From S5-A14a sp022766365 (lineage in GTDB: Bacteria; Bacillota; Clostridia; Peptostreptococcales; Anaerovoracaceae): a stretch of 64,000 bases of DNA. Where the stretch lies: assembly GCA_050313295.1 (NCBI GenBank), contig JBNPLD010000001.1, one strand, 5' to 3'. Made by a program: the position numbers and the translations under genes. Positions 42,542-52,065 of the stretch are shown one piece after another (the stretch's first letter is position 1; every line of letters starts with the position of its first letter). The notes beneath the pieces are model-generated. The model was not told the DNA's origin. It saw only the letters and a program-made list of their open reading frames with translations, and searched no databases.

Positions 42542-43433
42542 CGAATACCTCCCTTGCAAATTCCTGACTGTCAAACGGAATTAAATCCTCTTTTTTCTCC
42601 CCGACACCCAAAAACTTAATCGGCATATCATATTCATCAGCAATGGTTACAGCTATTCCACCTTTTGCCGTTCCGTCCATCTTTGTGAGGATTATACCGG
42701 AAATATCTGTAACCTGCTTGAATTCTTCAACTTGTGAAATGGCATTTTTCCCTGAGGTTGCATCGAGTATCAAAATCGTTTCCTTGGTGGCCTCCGGATA
42801 TTCCCTGTCAATTATCTTGTTCATCTTTTCAAGTTCTGCCATGAGGTTCTTCTTATTTTGGAGCCTTCCTGCAGTATCGCAAATCAATACATCGGTTCCT
42901 CTTGCTTTAGCTGCTTTCACGCTATCATAAATAACTGCTGCGGGATCCGCACCTTCTCCGTGAAGAACTGTTTTGACTCCGATAAGATTACCCCAGTGCT
43001 CAAGTTGTTGAGATGCGGCCGCCCTAAATGTATCAGCCGCCCCCAGGAGAACGGATTTTCCCTCAGTATGCAGCTTATAAGCAAGCTTTGCTATCGTGGT
43101 TGTCTTTCCGCCGCCATTTATACCAACCACCAGAATAATCTGCGGATATGTGTCTGAAAGTTCATGTCTTTTTCCCTTATCCACAAGTTCCGCTATTATA
43201 GTAGCCAGTGCTGTTTTCACCTCTTCCGGCTTTGAAAGCCTTCCGACTCTTATTTCCTTCCTGAGTTTTTCCATTATCTTAATTGTAGTACTCATTCCCA
43301 TATCGCTGGTTATGAGAATTTCTTCAAGTTCATCAAGAAGTTCCTCATCGATTTCAGGGCGCATCAAAATTGTATCAGTGATTCGCTGACTCATCTTGCT
43401 GAAAAAGCCCTTTTTCTCTCCAAATAAAGCCAT
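42534..43433 (-). CDS. ftsY: Signal recognition particle receptor FtsY
   Basis: A 299-residue SRP-type GTPase that docks ribosome-SRP complexes at the membrane. It has the helical N domain, then the G domain with GINGGGKTTTIAKLAYKL, DTAGRLQNKKNLMAELEKM and TKMDGTAKGG. The acidic A domain of longer FtsY proteins is absent, as in many Gram-positives. A promoter-like pair lies in the 74-base gap to smc. Confidence 0.96.
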   Translation of the reverse strand: MALFGEKKGFFSKMSQRITDTILMRPEIDEELLDELEEILITSDMGMSTTIKIMEKLRKEIRVGRLSKPEEVKTALATIIAELVDKGKRHELSDTYPQIILVVGINGGGKTTTIAKLAYKLHTEGKSVLLGAADTFRAAASQQLEHWGNLIGVKTVLHGEGADPAAVIYDSVKAAKARGTDVLICDTAGRLQNKKNLMAELEKMNKIIDREYPEATKETILILDATSGKNAISQVEEFKQVTDISGIILTKMDGTAKGGIAVTIADEYDMPIKFLGVGEKKEDLIPFDSQEFAREVFDE

Positions 43434-43460
43434 TTATCTCCTTTCATAGCCTATAATTAC

Positions 43461-43488
43461 TATATATACATTATACATTAGAGGTCAA
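43461..43488 (-). promoter_or_regulatory. Possible internal promoter ahead of ftsY
   Basis: TTGACC (43483-43488) and TATATA (43461-43466), spacer 16, on the minus strand in the smc-ftsY gap. AAAGGAG precedes the ftsY ATG. Confidence 0.35.
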
Positions 43489-43507
43489 ATTATCTGATCT
43501 ATACCGT

Positions 43508-46500
43508 CTACAATTCGATCGCGTCCCCTAATTTCAATGATAATAAGTTTGAAACTCCCTGTTCTGCCATAGTAACTCCATATAAAACATCAGCATGTTC
43601 CATCGTGGCTTTCTGGTGCGTAACAAGCACAAACTGGATATTATCAAACTTTCTCAAATAATTTGAAAATCTGTCAATGTTATTATCATCGAGTGCTGCC
43701 TCCACCTCATCTAAAATGCAAAATGGAGTGGGCTTTGCCTTGAGAACAGCAAACATCAGAGCAATTGCTGTCATGGTCTTTTCACCGCCGGACATAAGAT
43801 TTATATTTTGAAGTTTCTTGCCCGGAGGTTGAGCAACTATTTCAATCCCTGAATTCAAGGGATCGCTCTCATTTTCCATCGTCAGCTCGGCATGACCTCC
43901 CCCAAACAGCTCGGTGAAGATCTCCTCGAAATTTATAACAATCTCATTAAAACTATCCTTGAATTTCCTCTGTATAGTTCCATTCATTTCTGAGATTATG
44001 GATTTAAGCTCATTCATTCCGTCCAGGATATCTTCTCTTTGATCCTTTAGGAATTCATATCTCTTACTTACTTCCTCATATTCCTTGATAGCTCCGATGT
44101 TAACATCTCCAAGTTCTCTTATACGTTTTCTGACTTCCCTTCCAACCTTAACACCTGTAGCCATGACAAAATCCGGATCCTTAAGTTCTGCCGCTTGGGC
44201 AAGGGACATATCAAATTCGTCCCAAAGCTTGTTCGTCAAATTCTCAAGTTGTGTTTGACTTTTGGCAAGCTTCACTTCCTCCTGTACCTTCTGCCTTTGG
44301 AGGCTCTCCATATTTTGCCTGAGTTCTGAAATCTCTCTTGTAGCCTTTGAGAGATTTCCGCTCATGGAATCTTTTTCTTTAGATATGCTGATTATTGTCG
44401 TTTCAAGTTCTTTTCGAGTTTCGTTAAGACTGTAAATATCCTGTTCTCCCTTAGCATCTTCAAGTGATTCTATCTCTGACAAAATATTTGAAAGTCTATC
44501 TCTGCGGTTCGAAAGTCTTTCATTGAGTTCATCGGTGTACGTCTTTAATCTTTCAACGAGAGAGCGTACAGAATCTATTTGACTGTTTATGCTGTTCTCT
44601 TTAATTGTCAGCTCTGTCTTTTCCACGGAAGCTTTCTCAAGGAGTGAGATGATGTTTTCTCTTGCGGAAATCTGATCTTCCAAGGATTTCTTCAAGCTTC
44701 TAAGTCTATCTTTTTTATCTTTGGTGGTAACAACAAGCTTTTCAAGAAGTTCTGATGAGCTGGTCTTATCCTCATTAACATTGAGAAGCTGATTTTCCAA
44801 TTTATCTTTTGTTTCTTTCAGGTCGATAATTGTGTTGTTGAGCAAGTCTATCTTGGCATCAGTTGTGGAAATATCAATTCTAAGGCCTGACAGTTTACCT
44901 GTAAGCTCTTCTATTCTGTTTCCGGTTTCTTCCATTGTGACCTTTAACTGTTTGATCTTCGCTTTCCCGGTAGAGATACCTTCATTCAGAAGATTGATTT
45001 CTTTTTCCAGTTTCGTAATCTCGCCCTTTCTTGTGAGAAGATTTGCACTTGCATTTTTATATCTGCCTCCAGTTATAGCTCCACTTGAATTAATTACTTC
45101 TCCATCTCTTGTGACGAGTCTGAAACCTCCCTTTACATCTCTCGAAAGTCTGATTGCCGCGTCCAGCGTTTCCACCAACACAACTCTTCCGAGAAGGTAG
45201 TCAAAAATGCCCTTATGTTCATCGGCCACTTTAATTTCTTCGGAAGCAATACCTATAAAATTCTTATCATTTTGGATAGATGACGGTAAACTTGCCTTTG
45301 TACCTCTTACACTTGAAATCGGCAGAAAAGTCAGCCTGCCGCCATTATTTTGTTTAAGTATGTTTATAGCTCTCTTGGCATCTGAATCGGAATCGCAAAT
45401 TATATTTTGCATTCCTCCGCCGAGAGCAGTTTCTATTGCGGTTTCCAGGCCCTCCGGTACGCTCATAGCCTCTCCGACGACCCCTCTGATTCCCGGAATA
45501 CGAGACTTCATTATGTATCTCACCCCGTAATTGTAACCCTCGTAGTTTGCCTCCATCTCTTCAATGGTTCTCATACGAGCTGAAAGTCGACTGATTCTTA
45601 TGTTATCCTCAGCAATTTCCTTTTCATATTTTTTTAATGTAGTGGAAATTTCGCTGCTGCGAATCCTTAGATTATCTATATCCGACGCAACCCGTTCTTC
45701 CTCTCTGACAAGTTCCTGCTTTCCGGTTTCTGATGATGCCAGATCGTTCTTGATGATCTCCCAACGTTCTTTGATCTGCTCTAACTCAACTGAAATTTCA
45801 CTATGCCTTTGAGCCAAAGTATCACCCATGCTGGACATAGTTGCAGATTCGTTTTCAGCCTTTGAAATATCACCGGATAACCTGATTATCAGATCTTTCT
45901 TTTCGTTGATTTCCTTTTGAAGAATATTATCCTCATCATAAAGTTTCTCATATTCTTTAAGCTTGTTATCTAAGTTGATCTCGTTGGATTTTGCAACCTG
46001 TATAAGTTGCTCGAGTGTAGTTTCACCCTCACGGAGTTTCAATTCTTCATCGGTCAGTTTTTCGGTTACGGAATCTATCTCCTCCGATAGTTGCAGTTTT
46101 TCTTTGGATAAGAAATCTTCTTTCTGAGAGGTAATTTTTTTGCGATTCTCCTCTTGATTGATCATCTGAATGACTTCCAACAACTGCCTGTTGGATATAT
46201 CAGCACGTTTGTCGATTTCCCTGATAGAACCTTCCGCATTTTCCAAGACTTTTTCTACTTCGGCAATATTCCCGGTTTCATTTTTGATATCGTTTGCTAG
46301 GTGCAAAATATCCTCTTCCATGGCATTGCTTCTATTTTGAAGATTTTCCATGTTTTTGAGAATGACATTAACCTCCGTGCTTTCATACTTTTTCTTTAAA
46401 TCCAGATATTCAACGGCTCTTTCGCTGTCGTTCTTTAGGGAATCTATCCTTGATTCGATTTCTCCAATGATATCATTTGCTCTCAATAGATTGGCATTTG

Positions 46501-47050
46501 TTGTCTCCAGTCTTCTCTCAGCTTCTGCCTTCCTCGTCTTGTAAGAAACCACCCCCGCAGCTTCCTCAAATATCTCCCTTCTGCTCTCAGGCTTGTTGCT
46601 TACAATATCCGCAATTTTTCCCTGTCCTATTATAGAATAGCCATCAACACCTATCCCTGTATCCATTATCAGTTCTCTGATATCCCTGAGCCTGCATGGG
46701 ACATTGTTTATAAGATACTCACTTTCACCTGACCTGAACATTCGCCTTGTAATAGATACCTCAGAATAGTCGATATCCAGTATACCCTTTGAGTTATCTA
46801 TCACAAGAGTAACCTCAGCCATACCTCGGAGTTTTCTTGAAGCTGATCCGGCAAAGATAACTTCTTCCATCTTGCCTCCCCGGAGTGTCTTTGGACTCTG
46901 CTCCCCCAAAACCCACCTTATAGCGTCGCTTATATTGCTTTTCCCGCTTCCATTTGGACCCACTACGCAGGTTACACCCTCATGAAATTCTATTACTACA
47001 GGATCTGCAAAAGACTTAAACCCATGCATTTCCAAGCGTTTAAAATACAT
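43508..47050 (-). CDS. smc: Chromosome segregation protein SMC
   Basis: An 1180-residue condensin subunit. The N-terminal ATPase half has VVGPNGSGKSNISDAIRWV and the LGEQSPKTLRGGKM stretch. Long coiled coils (about 165-500 and 680-1010) flank the hinge (about 510-670, with VVGEAMSVPEGLETAIETAL). The C-terminal half has the signature LMSGGEKTMTAIALMFAV and Walker B FCILDEVEAALDD. It compacts and separates chromosomes with ScpA/ScpB, which are not in the window. It is three bases behind rnc; the rnc-smc-ftsY order is common in Firmicutes. Confidence 0.97.
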   Translation of the reverse strand: MYFKRLEMHGFKSFADPVVIEFHEGVTCVVGPNGSGKSNISDAIRWVLGEQSPKTLRGGKMEEVIFAGSASRKLRGMAEVTLVIDNSKGILDIDYSEVSITRRMFRSGESEYLINNVPCRLRDIRELIMDTGIGVDGYSIIGQGKIADIVSNKPESRREIFEEAAGVVSYKTRKAEAERRLETTNANLLRANDIIGEIESRIDSLKNDSERAVEYLDLKKKYESTEVNVILKNMENLQNRSNAMEEDILHLANDIKNETGNIAEVEKVLENAEGSIREIDKRADISNRQLLEVIQMINQEENRKKITSQKEDFLSKEKLQLSEEIDSVTEKLTDEELKLREGETTLEQLIQVAKSNEINLDNKLKEYEKLYDEDNILQKEINEKKDLIIRLSGDISKAENESATMSSMGDTLAQRHSEISVELEQIKERWEIIKNDLASSETGKQELVREEERVASDIDNLRIRSSEISTTLKKYEKEIAEDNIRISRLSARMRTIEEMEANYEGYNYGVRYIMKSRIPGIRGVVGEAMSVPEGLETAIETALGGGMQNIICDSDSDAKRAINILKQNNGGRLTFLPISSVRGTKASLPSSIQNDKNFIGIASEEIKVADEHKGIFDYLLGRVVLVETLDAAIRLSRDVKGGFRLVTRDGEVINSSGAITGGRYKNASANLLTRKGEITKLEKEINLLNEGISTGKAKIKQLKVTMEETGNRIEELTGKLSGLRIDISTTDAKIDLLNNTIIDLKETKDKLENQLLNVNEDKTSSSELLEKLVVTTKDKKDRLRSLKKSLEDQISARENIISLLEKASVEKTELTIKENSINSQIDSVRSLVERLKTYTDELNERLSNRRDRLSNILSEIESLEDAKGEQDIYSLNETRKELETTIISISKEKDSMSGNLSKATREISELRQNMESLQRQKVQEEVKLAKSQTQLENLTNKLWDEFDMSLAQAAELKDPDFVMATGVKVGREVRKRIRELGDVNIGAIKEYEEVSKRYEFLKDQREDILDGMNELKSIISEMNGTIQRKFKDSFNEIVINFEEIFTELFGGGHAELTMENESDPLNSGIEIVAQPPGKKLQNINLMSGGEKTMTAIALMFAVLKAKPTPFCILDEVEAALDDNNIDRFSNYLRKFDNIQFVLVTHQKATMEHADVLYGVTMAEQGVSNLLSLKLGDAIEL

Positions 47051-47053
47051 ATT

Positions 47054-47818
47054 CTATAATCCCTTTCCGATGGCATCCCTAGCAGCATCCTGCTCAGCCG
47101 TTTTTTTTGATTTGCCGAAACCTTGTCCTATTTCTTTTTCGTTACAAAACACTTTCACAAAAAAAACTTTGTCGTGAGGCGGACCATCTTCCCTGTAGGT
47201 AACGTAGTTTATGTCAACAGCTCCCTTGGTTTGAAGTTTTTCCTGTAAAAAAGACTTATAATCGTGTTTCAGTTCACCCCTCACTCCACTTTCAACCGTG
47301 GATTTAAAAACATCTTGAACCCAAGCGTAAACACACTGAAAATCACTATCGAGATAAATAGCTCCAATCAAAGCCTCAACTGCGTCCGCAGTAATCGAAG
47401 GCTTTTTCCGTCCGCCTGATTTTTCTTCTCCTCTTCCCAGTAAAATTTTAGTGCCTAAGTCAAGTTTTTCAGCAATTTTTGCAAGTGATTCTTCACATAC
47501 GATATTTGCCCTTGTCTTTGAAAGGTTACCTTCCTTCTCATCGGGCATATTTTTGAACAAAATATCCCCGATAATAAGGTCAAGCAAAGCGTCTCCCAAG
47601 AATTCCAGCCTTTCGTTATCCCCGGCAGGATTTCCATCTCCATAGGTATCGTTCTCTCTTTTGAATGAGCTGTGAGTAAGGGCTTCCCTCAAGAGATATA
47701 AATTTTTGAACTCATAATTATAAATATCGTTCTTTATTCCTGATGTTTTATTTGATATTTTTGGATTCACTTCGCCCTCTGCATTTATATGCTTATCATC
47801 AATAACGTTGTCTTTCAT
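47054..47818 (-). CDS. rnc: Ribonuclease III
   Basis: A 254-residue double-stranded RNA endonuclease. The catalytic signature NERLEFLGDALLDLIIGD is at about 68-85, and a C-terminal dsRNA-binding domain runs from DYKSFLQEKLQTKG to KKTAEQDAARDAI. A hydrophilic N-terminal extension of about 30 residues (MKDNVIDDKHINAEGEVNPK) precedes the usual start. It processes rRNA precursors and structured mRNAs. Three bases separate it from smc. Confidence 0.96.
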   Translation of the reverse strand: MKDNVIDDKHINAEGEVNPKISNKTSGIKNDIYNYEFKNLYLLREALTHSSFKRENDTYGDGNPAGDNERLEFLGDALLDLIIGDILFKNMPDEKEGNLSKTRANIVCEESLAKIAEKLDLGTKILLGRGEEKSGGRKKPSITADAVEALIGAIYLDSDFQCVYAWVQDVFKSTVESGVRGELKHDYKSFLQEKLQTKGAVDINYVTYREDGPPHDKVFFVKVFCNEKEIGQGFGKSKKTAEQDAARDAIGKGL

Positions 47819-47831
47819 ATTTTCTTGCGTA

Positions 47832-48875
47832 TCATTTTGACTCTAATATTTGCTTAGAGTCATCCTTGGCATTGCCGAGTTCATTTTGCCTCTGCACGGC
47901 TTTACTTATTTTCCCGACTACATCTTCTCTGACATATGGTATTGCTTTGAGTATGGTTCTCATTACAGCATACCCGTCTGAGGATCCATGCATCTTAAGC
48001 AGGGCATTATTGAGTCCAAGTATGGGAGCACCTCCGTATTCCTTATAATCAACATCTTGCTTCAGGCTATAAAGTTTGCTCTTTAGCATTGCTGCTCCAA
48101 GTTTAGCGATATTGGAAGATGTAAATCTATACTTGAGTTCCCTCATCATGGTCAAAGCTAATCCCTCAGAAAGTTTTAAAATAACATTTCCGGTAAAACC
48201 ATCCGTGACAATTACATCTGCTATACCAAGTGGTATATCCCGTGCTTCAATGTTACCCATAAAATTCAGAGAAGTTTCGTCTAAAAGTTTATAAGTTTCC
48301 TTTGTAAGAAGGCTGCCCTTTCCCTGCTCCACGCCATTGCTGACAAGTCCCACTACAGGGTTCTTTCTGCCTATTACTTCTTCCATATACAGGGAACCCA
48401 TATATGCAAATTGCAGCAGATGATGTGGCTTGCATTCAACATTTGCTCCCGCATCTAAGAGCAGTGAAGGTTCTTTCCCTATGATAGGATAGACAGTTGC
48501 AAGCGCAGGACGTTCTATTCCATCTATGCATCCTAAAATCAGATGTCCACCTGCCAGTAAAGCGCCGGTACTCCCTGCTGAAACCAGTACATCTCCATCA
48601 CCTTCCTTCAGCATATTCAAGGCCTTAACTATGGACGAATCTTTCTTTCTTCTGATAGCTCTGACAGGAGACTCATCGTTTTCAATTTCTTCCGTAGCAT
48701 TTATTACAGAAATCTGATCTCCTTGATACCCATGTTCTCGCAATAGATCTCTTATTGCATCTTCCCTGCCGAGTATACAAAGCTCATCGGCAGTATATTC
48801 AGTTGCCATAATTGCACCCTCAACTACGATATCAGGTGCATTGTCTCCTCCCATACCATCAATTAATATTTTCAT
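47832..48875 (-). CDS. plsX: Phosphate acyltransferase PlsX
   Basis: A 347-residue enzyme that makes acyl phosphate from acyl-ACP for PlsY. Family stretches are ILIDGMGGDNAPDIVVEGA at the start, LVSAGSTGALLAGGHLILG, LLLDAGANVECKPHHLLQFA, and VTDGFTGNVILKLSEGLA. It lies two bases behind glyA and 13 bases ahead of rnc. The usual acpP gene between plsX and rnc is not present. Confidence 0.96.
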   Translation of the reverse strand: MKILIDGMGGDNAPDIVVEGAIMATEYTADELCILGREDAIRDLLREHGYQGDQISVINATEEIENDESPVRAIRRKKDSSIVKALNMLKEGDGDVLVSAGSTGALLAGGHLILGCIDGIERPALATVYPIIGKEPSLLLDAGANVECKPHHLLQFAYMGSLYMEEVIGRKNPVVGLVSNGVEQGKGSLLTKETYKLLDETSLNFMGNIEARDIPLGIADVIVTDGFTGNVILKLSEGLALTMMRELKYRFTSSNIAKLGAAMLKSKLYSLKQDVDYKEYGGAPILGLNNALLKMHGSSDGYAVMRTILKAIPYVREDVVGKISKAVQRQNELGNAKDDSKQILESK

Positions 48876-48877
48876 AG

Positions 48878-50119
48878 CTATTTTTCCATCTCCTTGATTT
48901 TTGCGTCAATTCTTTTAGCTACTTTCACAAAGTCATCTTCCAGATATCCTCGTGTGGTCATAGGAGCTGTTCCTATTCTCACTCCACTGGTTTCCTTGGG
49001 GCTTCTCTTATCTTCCGGAATCATATTCTTATTCAATGTAATGCCTATCTTATCAAGTTCGTCCTGAAGATCCTTACCGGAAAAATGATAATCGGATAGA
49101 TCCAACATGAACAGGTGATTGTCAGTACCTCCTGTTACGACTTTATAACCCATATCAAGAAATGCTTGACAGAATGCTTTTGAATTCTTAACAACCTGAT
49201 GTATGTACTCCTTATATTCAGAAGTTAATGCCTCCTCTGCGCAGACAGCTTTCCCTGCGATTATGTGTTCCAACGGGCCTCCTTGAGCATATGGAAAAAC
49301 AGCACTGTCGACTTTCTTTGCAAGTTCAGGTTTTGAGAATATCATCCCACCCCTCGGGCCTCTAAGAGTCTTATGGGTAGTAGTAGTTATCAAGTCAGCG
49401 TGTCCAAACGGTGAGGGATGATCTCCTGCTACCACAAGTCCGGCAATATGAGCCATGTCCACCATGAGCAGAGCACCAACCTCTTTGGCAATCTCTCCAA
49501 ATGACTTAAAATCTATAGTTCTGGCATAAGCACTTGCTCCTGCTACAATAAATTTCGGATTACACTCCCTTGCTTTTTTGCGAACATCTTCCATATCAAT
49601 AAAGCCATTATGGTCAACACTGTAAAAAACCATATCATATAAATTCCCACTGAAGTTAACGGGAGAACCATGTGTCAAGTGACCTCCATTGTCCAGGCTG
49701 AACGAGAGAACGGTATCTCCGGGATCAACAGCAACCCTGTATGCTGAAAAGTTTGCTTGTGAACCGCTATGCGGTTGAACATTTACATGATAATCGGTAT
49801 CAAATACTTCTTTCCATTTCTTACAGCAGTATTCTTCAATCTGATCAACAAATTCTGTTCCCCCGTAATATCTTCCCCTATTTCCGGTTTTTCTTTCCGC
49901 TTCAGGATAGCCCTCGGCATATTTCCAAGAAAGGCATGATCCGCATGCTGCCAAAACAGCCTCGCTGGAATAATTCTCTGAGGCAATTAGTTCAATATTT
50001 CCTTTCTGCCTCTCATACTCCCTTTCAATTAATTCGCCCACTGTTGGTGAGCTGTGCTTGATAAACTCAATATTATCTCTGTTATAACGGCTGTCGTCTT
50101 TCCCATCCTTTGTAAACAT
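48878..50119 (-). CDS. glyA: Serine hydroxymethyltransferase
   Basis: A 413-residue PLP enzyme that interconverts serine and glycine with tetrahydrofolate. Seen are IELIASENYSSEAVLAACGS, QPHSGSQANFSAYRV, VDMAHIAGLVVAGDHPSPF, and the PLP lysine in ITTTTHKTLRGPRGG. It lies downstream of folC and a ThrE-like exporter, which fits shared serine/one-carbon metabolism. A short stretch of polar residues precedes the usual N-terminus. Confidence 0.97.
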   Translation of the reverse strand: MFTKDGKDDSRYNRDNIEFIKHSSPTVGELIEREYERQKGNIELIASENYSSEAVLAACGSCLSWKYAEGYPEAERKTGNRGRYYGGTEFVDQIEEYCCKKWKEVFDTDYHVNVQPHSGSQANFSAYRVAVDPGDTVLSFSLDNGGHLTHGSPVNFSGNLYDMVFYSVDHNGFIDMEDVRKKARECNPKFIVAGASAYARTIDFKSFGEIAKEVGALLMVDMAHIAGLVVAGDHPSPFGHADLITTTTHKTLRGPRGGMIFSKPELAKKVDSAVFPYAQGGPLEHIIAGKAVCAEEALTSEYKEYIHQVVKNSKAFCQAFLDMGYKVVTGGTDNHLFMLDLSDYHFSGKDLQDELDKIGITLNKNMIPEDKRSPKETSGVRIGTAPMTTRGYLEDDFVKVAKRIDAKIKEMEK

Positions 50120-50243
50120 GTCTACTATTCCTACCCTTTCCTATACAGAATATTGATATTTCACAGATAAAGATATGATAGCTTGTGCAATAAAAATTGC
50201 AAATTTAGCATTATCTCCATCACATCTCCTAAGCATTCTTATC

Positions 50244-50801
50244 TCATCTATTGTCATTGCATCCGTTGTCGACTTTAACTTCAGTTTTAACATCAGTAGA
50301 ATCCAAGCAGTGAACATTTGACTCATGTCCATGTGCCATCTTTCTCTGCCTGAATCTCCTTTTTTGCGGCTCTATAACTCTGCTGAGAAGTTTCATCAAA
50401 ACGGTAACTACCATAAATCCGGAAGCAATAGCAAGAGCAATGATGAGAGCAATCTCTCCATTTTCAATAAAAGCTACCTCATCGTTATTAATTATACCGT
50501 ACATAGCATAATAAAGTCTACCGCCGGGAATCAAACATATTGCTCCTGATGTAAGAAATATTGTTGTAGGTGTCTTGTGTATTCTCGCCATCGTTTCTGC
50601 AAATACTGAAACGAATACAGCTGCAACAAAGTTAGCTAAAAAATTATTTTCCCATGCGGCGAATGCCATCAAATAAATATAATATGTTATGCCTCCCGAA
50701 ATCGCTACATAGATCACATGAGGCATCTTGATTTTCATATTTATACCAAACCCAAGAGATCCGATAATCGCTGTAGCAATCGGAATAATCATCTCATTCA
50801 T
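50244..50801 (-). CDS. Threonine/serine exporter ThrE-like, C-terminal half protein (DUF3815)
   Basis: A 185-residue membrane protein with five likely transmembrane segments and FLTSGAICLIPGGRLYYAMYG, the signature of the short ThrE half (YjjB-like). It forms a two-protein exporter with the product of the gene directly upstream. After about residue 148 a soluble polar tail (KRRFRQRKMAHGHESNVHCL) extends into the cytoplasm; it is longer than usual and not recognised. Threonine or serine export is the family role; in YjjP/YjjB pairs succinate export has also been reported. Confidence 0.85.
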   Translation of the reverse strand: MNEMIIPIATAIIGSLGFGINMKIKMPHVIYVAISGGITYYIYLMAFAAWENNFLANFVAAVFVSVFAETMARIHKTPTTIFLTSGAICLIPGGRLYYAMYGIINNDEVAFIENGEIALIIALAIASGFMVVTVLMKLLSRVIEPQKRRFRQRKMAHGHESNVHCLDSTDVKTEVKVDNGCNDNR

Positions 50802-50842
50802 CTAAGCCCCCTAAAACCATTATTTATGTCTGCATACATGAA

Positions 50843-51595
50843 CTAACCTCCGAACATCAGCAAAGCCGTAGCGAATCCGGAAGCTATAATGCCGGCTACT
50901 AAAACTGCATTTATAAATCTCAGCATGCCCGATCCTGTATCACCCATAAGCAAATCTCTTATTGCATTCGTCATTGCAACTCCAGGTATGACAAGCATTA
51001 TTTCACCTATCATAATCTTGTCGATGTTGTGACCGAGACCGGCCCTGACCATAAAAACTGTAGCGATGGCAGTTATCAGAGAAACTATATAATAGTATAC
51101 AAATTCGTTATCCTCTCTGGTATTGAGGTATCTTTCAATAAAAACGATAATGCATGCACCGATGGATGCAACCAGTGCATCCATAACATCTCCGCCGAAG
51201 AACATGGAGAATCCGCCACTTACAAGGACTCCTCCAATATATTTAAAGAATCTCGGTTGATACTTAGCGGTGACGATTTTATCGAATTTTTTTGACAGTA
51301 TGTAATAGCCGGGACTGCCTGAAGCGGCCTCTCTTGACAAATTATTAAGCTCATCCAGCATAGCAAAATTAGGATTGTACCTGAGTACAGTCCTAATTTG
51401 TGTTATTATTTCACCATCAGGTGTTTCAATAGTTACCTGCATGTTGTTAGTTATTATAAAAACATTGATTCTCTCACATCCATATCCCTTGCACATTCTG
51501 AAAATGCTGTCTTCAACCCTGCTGACTTCAGCTCCGCATACGAGCATTTCCTCTCCTATATCCAGGATTGTTTGGAGTATTCTCTTGTAATCCAT
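50843..51595 (-). CDS. Threonine/serine exporter ThrE-like, N-terminal half protein (DUF1212)
   Basis: A 250-residue protein. A soluble N-terminal region (about 1-110) holds the family motif LVCGAEVSRVEDSIFRMCKGYG. Five transmembrane segments follow, with PGVAMTNAIRDLLMGDTGSG between the third and fourth. This is the larger ThrE half (YjjP-like) and sits upstream of its partner. Expression with glyA and folC suggests control of serine or threonine levels. Confidence 0.87.
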   Translation of the reverse strand: MDYKRILQTILDIGEEMLVCGAEVSRVEDSIFRMCKGYGCERINVFIITNNMQVTIETPDGEIITQIRTVLRYNPNFAMLDELNNLSREAASGSPGYYILSKKFDKIVTAKYQPRFFKYIGGVLVSGGFSMFFGGDVMDALVASIGACIIVFIERYLNTREDNEFVYYYIVSLITAIATVFMVRAGLGHNIDKIMIGEIMLVIPGVAMTNAIRDLLMGDTGSGMLRFINAVLVAGIIASGFATALLMFGG

Positions 51596-51600
51596 GATTT

Positions 51601-52065
51601 TTAATTATTCACCTTATCAATTTTCAGTCTCATAACTTCCGGAAAACAGTTCTTCAAGTACTGTGGGCATTGTTTACACTCAAAGAAATTCGGAGCCGAG
51701 TCCGGGTTTACTCTATCAAAATCATTTTTCCTAAAAAATTCAGGAGCCCGTGCAACTATAGCAATCGAGTCTCCACCGAGTCTCTTAACCTCAGATTTCA
51801 GCTTTTCCAAAAGCACCTTGCCCAGGCCAAACTTTCTAAAGGCGGGATCCACTGCTATACCGTCAATGATATATTCTCCCTCCCGTTTAGCAAGTACTGC
51901 CGCAGCAATAAGATTATCGGCAGGATCAACCATCTTAAAGCATTGAACGATATCAGTATCAACTTCCTCATCTCCATCAAACTCCAGTTCGTTTTCTACG
52001 AAAAACTTGACGAGTCTGTCATACTCATCAGTTCTGGTTAGCGTTAAAATCGGCCTGCATTTCAA
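51601..52065 (-). CDS. GNAT family N-acetyltransferase with a C-terminal cysteine motif
   Basis: A 154-residue acetyltransferase with the acetyl-CoA motif IDGIAVDPAFRKFGLGKVLL (about 68-87) and FFRKNDFDRV near the end. After the fold comes FFECKQCPQYLKNCFPEVMRL, three cysteines in a C-x2-C-x6-C pattern that could bind a metal or form a disulfide. The substrate is unknown. The gene overlaps the 3' end of folC by 38 bases and is five bases ahead of the ThrE pair. Confidence 0.82.
   Translation of the reverse strand: MKCRPILTLTRTDEYDRLVKFFVENELEFDGDEEVDTDIVQCFKMVDPADNLIAAAVLAKREGEYIIDGIAVDPAFRKFGLGKVLLEKLKSEVKRLGGDSIAIVARAPEFFRKNDFDRVNPDSAPNFFECKQCPQYLKNCFPEVMRLKIDKVNN

Noticed and set aside
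50186..50201. A 6-base hairpin (TGCAAT/ATTGCA) between the ThrE-like gene and glyA as a terminator
   Set aside because: No T run follows on the minus strand and the stem is weak; glyA is probably co-transcribed.
50141..50332. A 63-codon minus-strand frame between the ThrE-like gene and glyA
   Set aside because: More than half lies inside the ThrE-like gene in another frame, no RBS supports an internal start, and the product is not recognisable.
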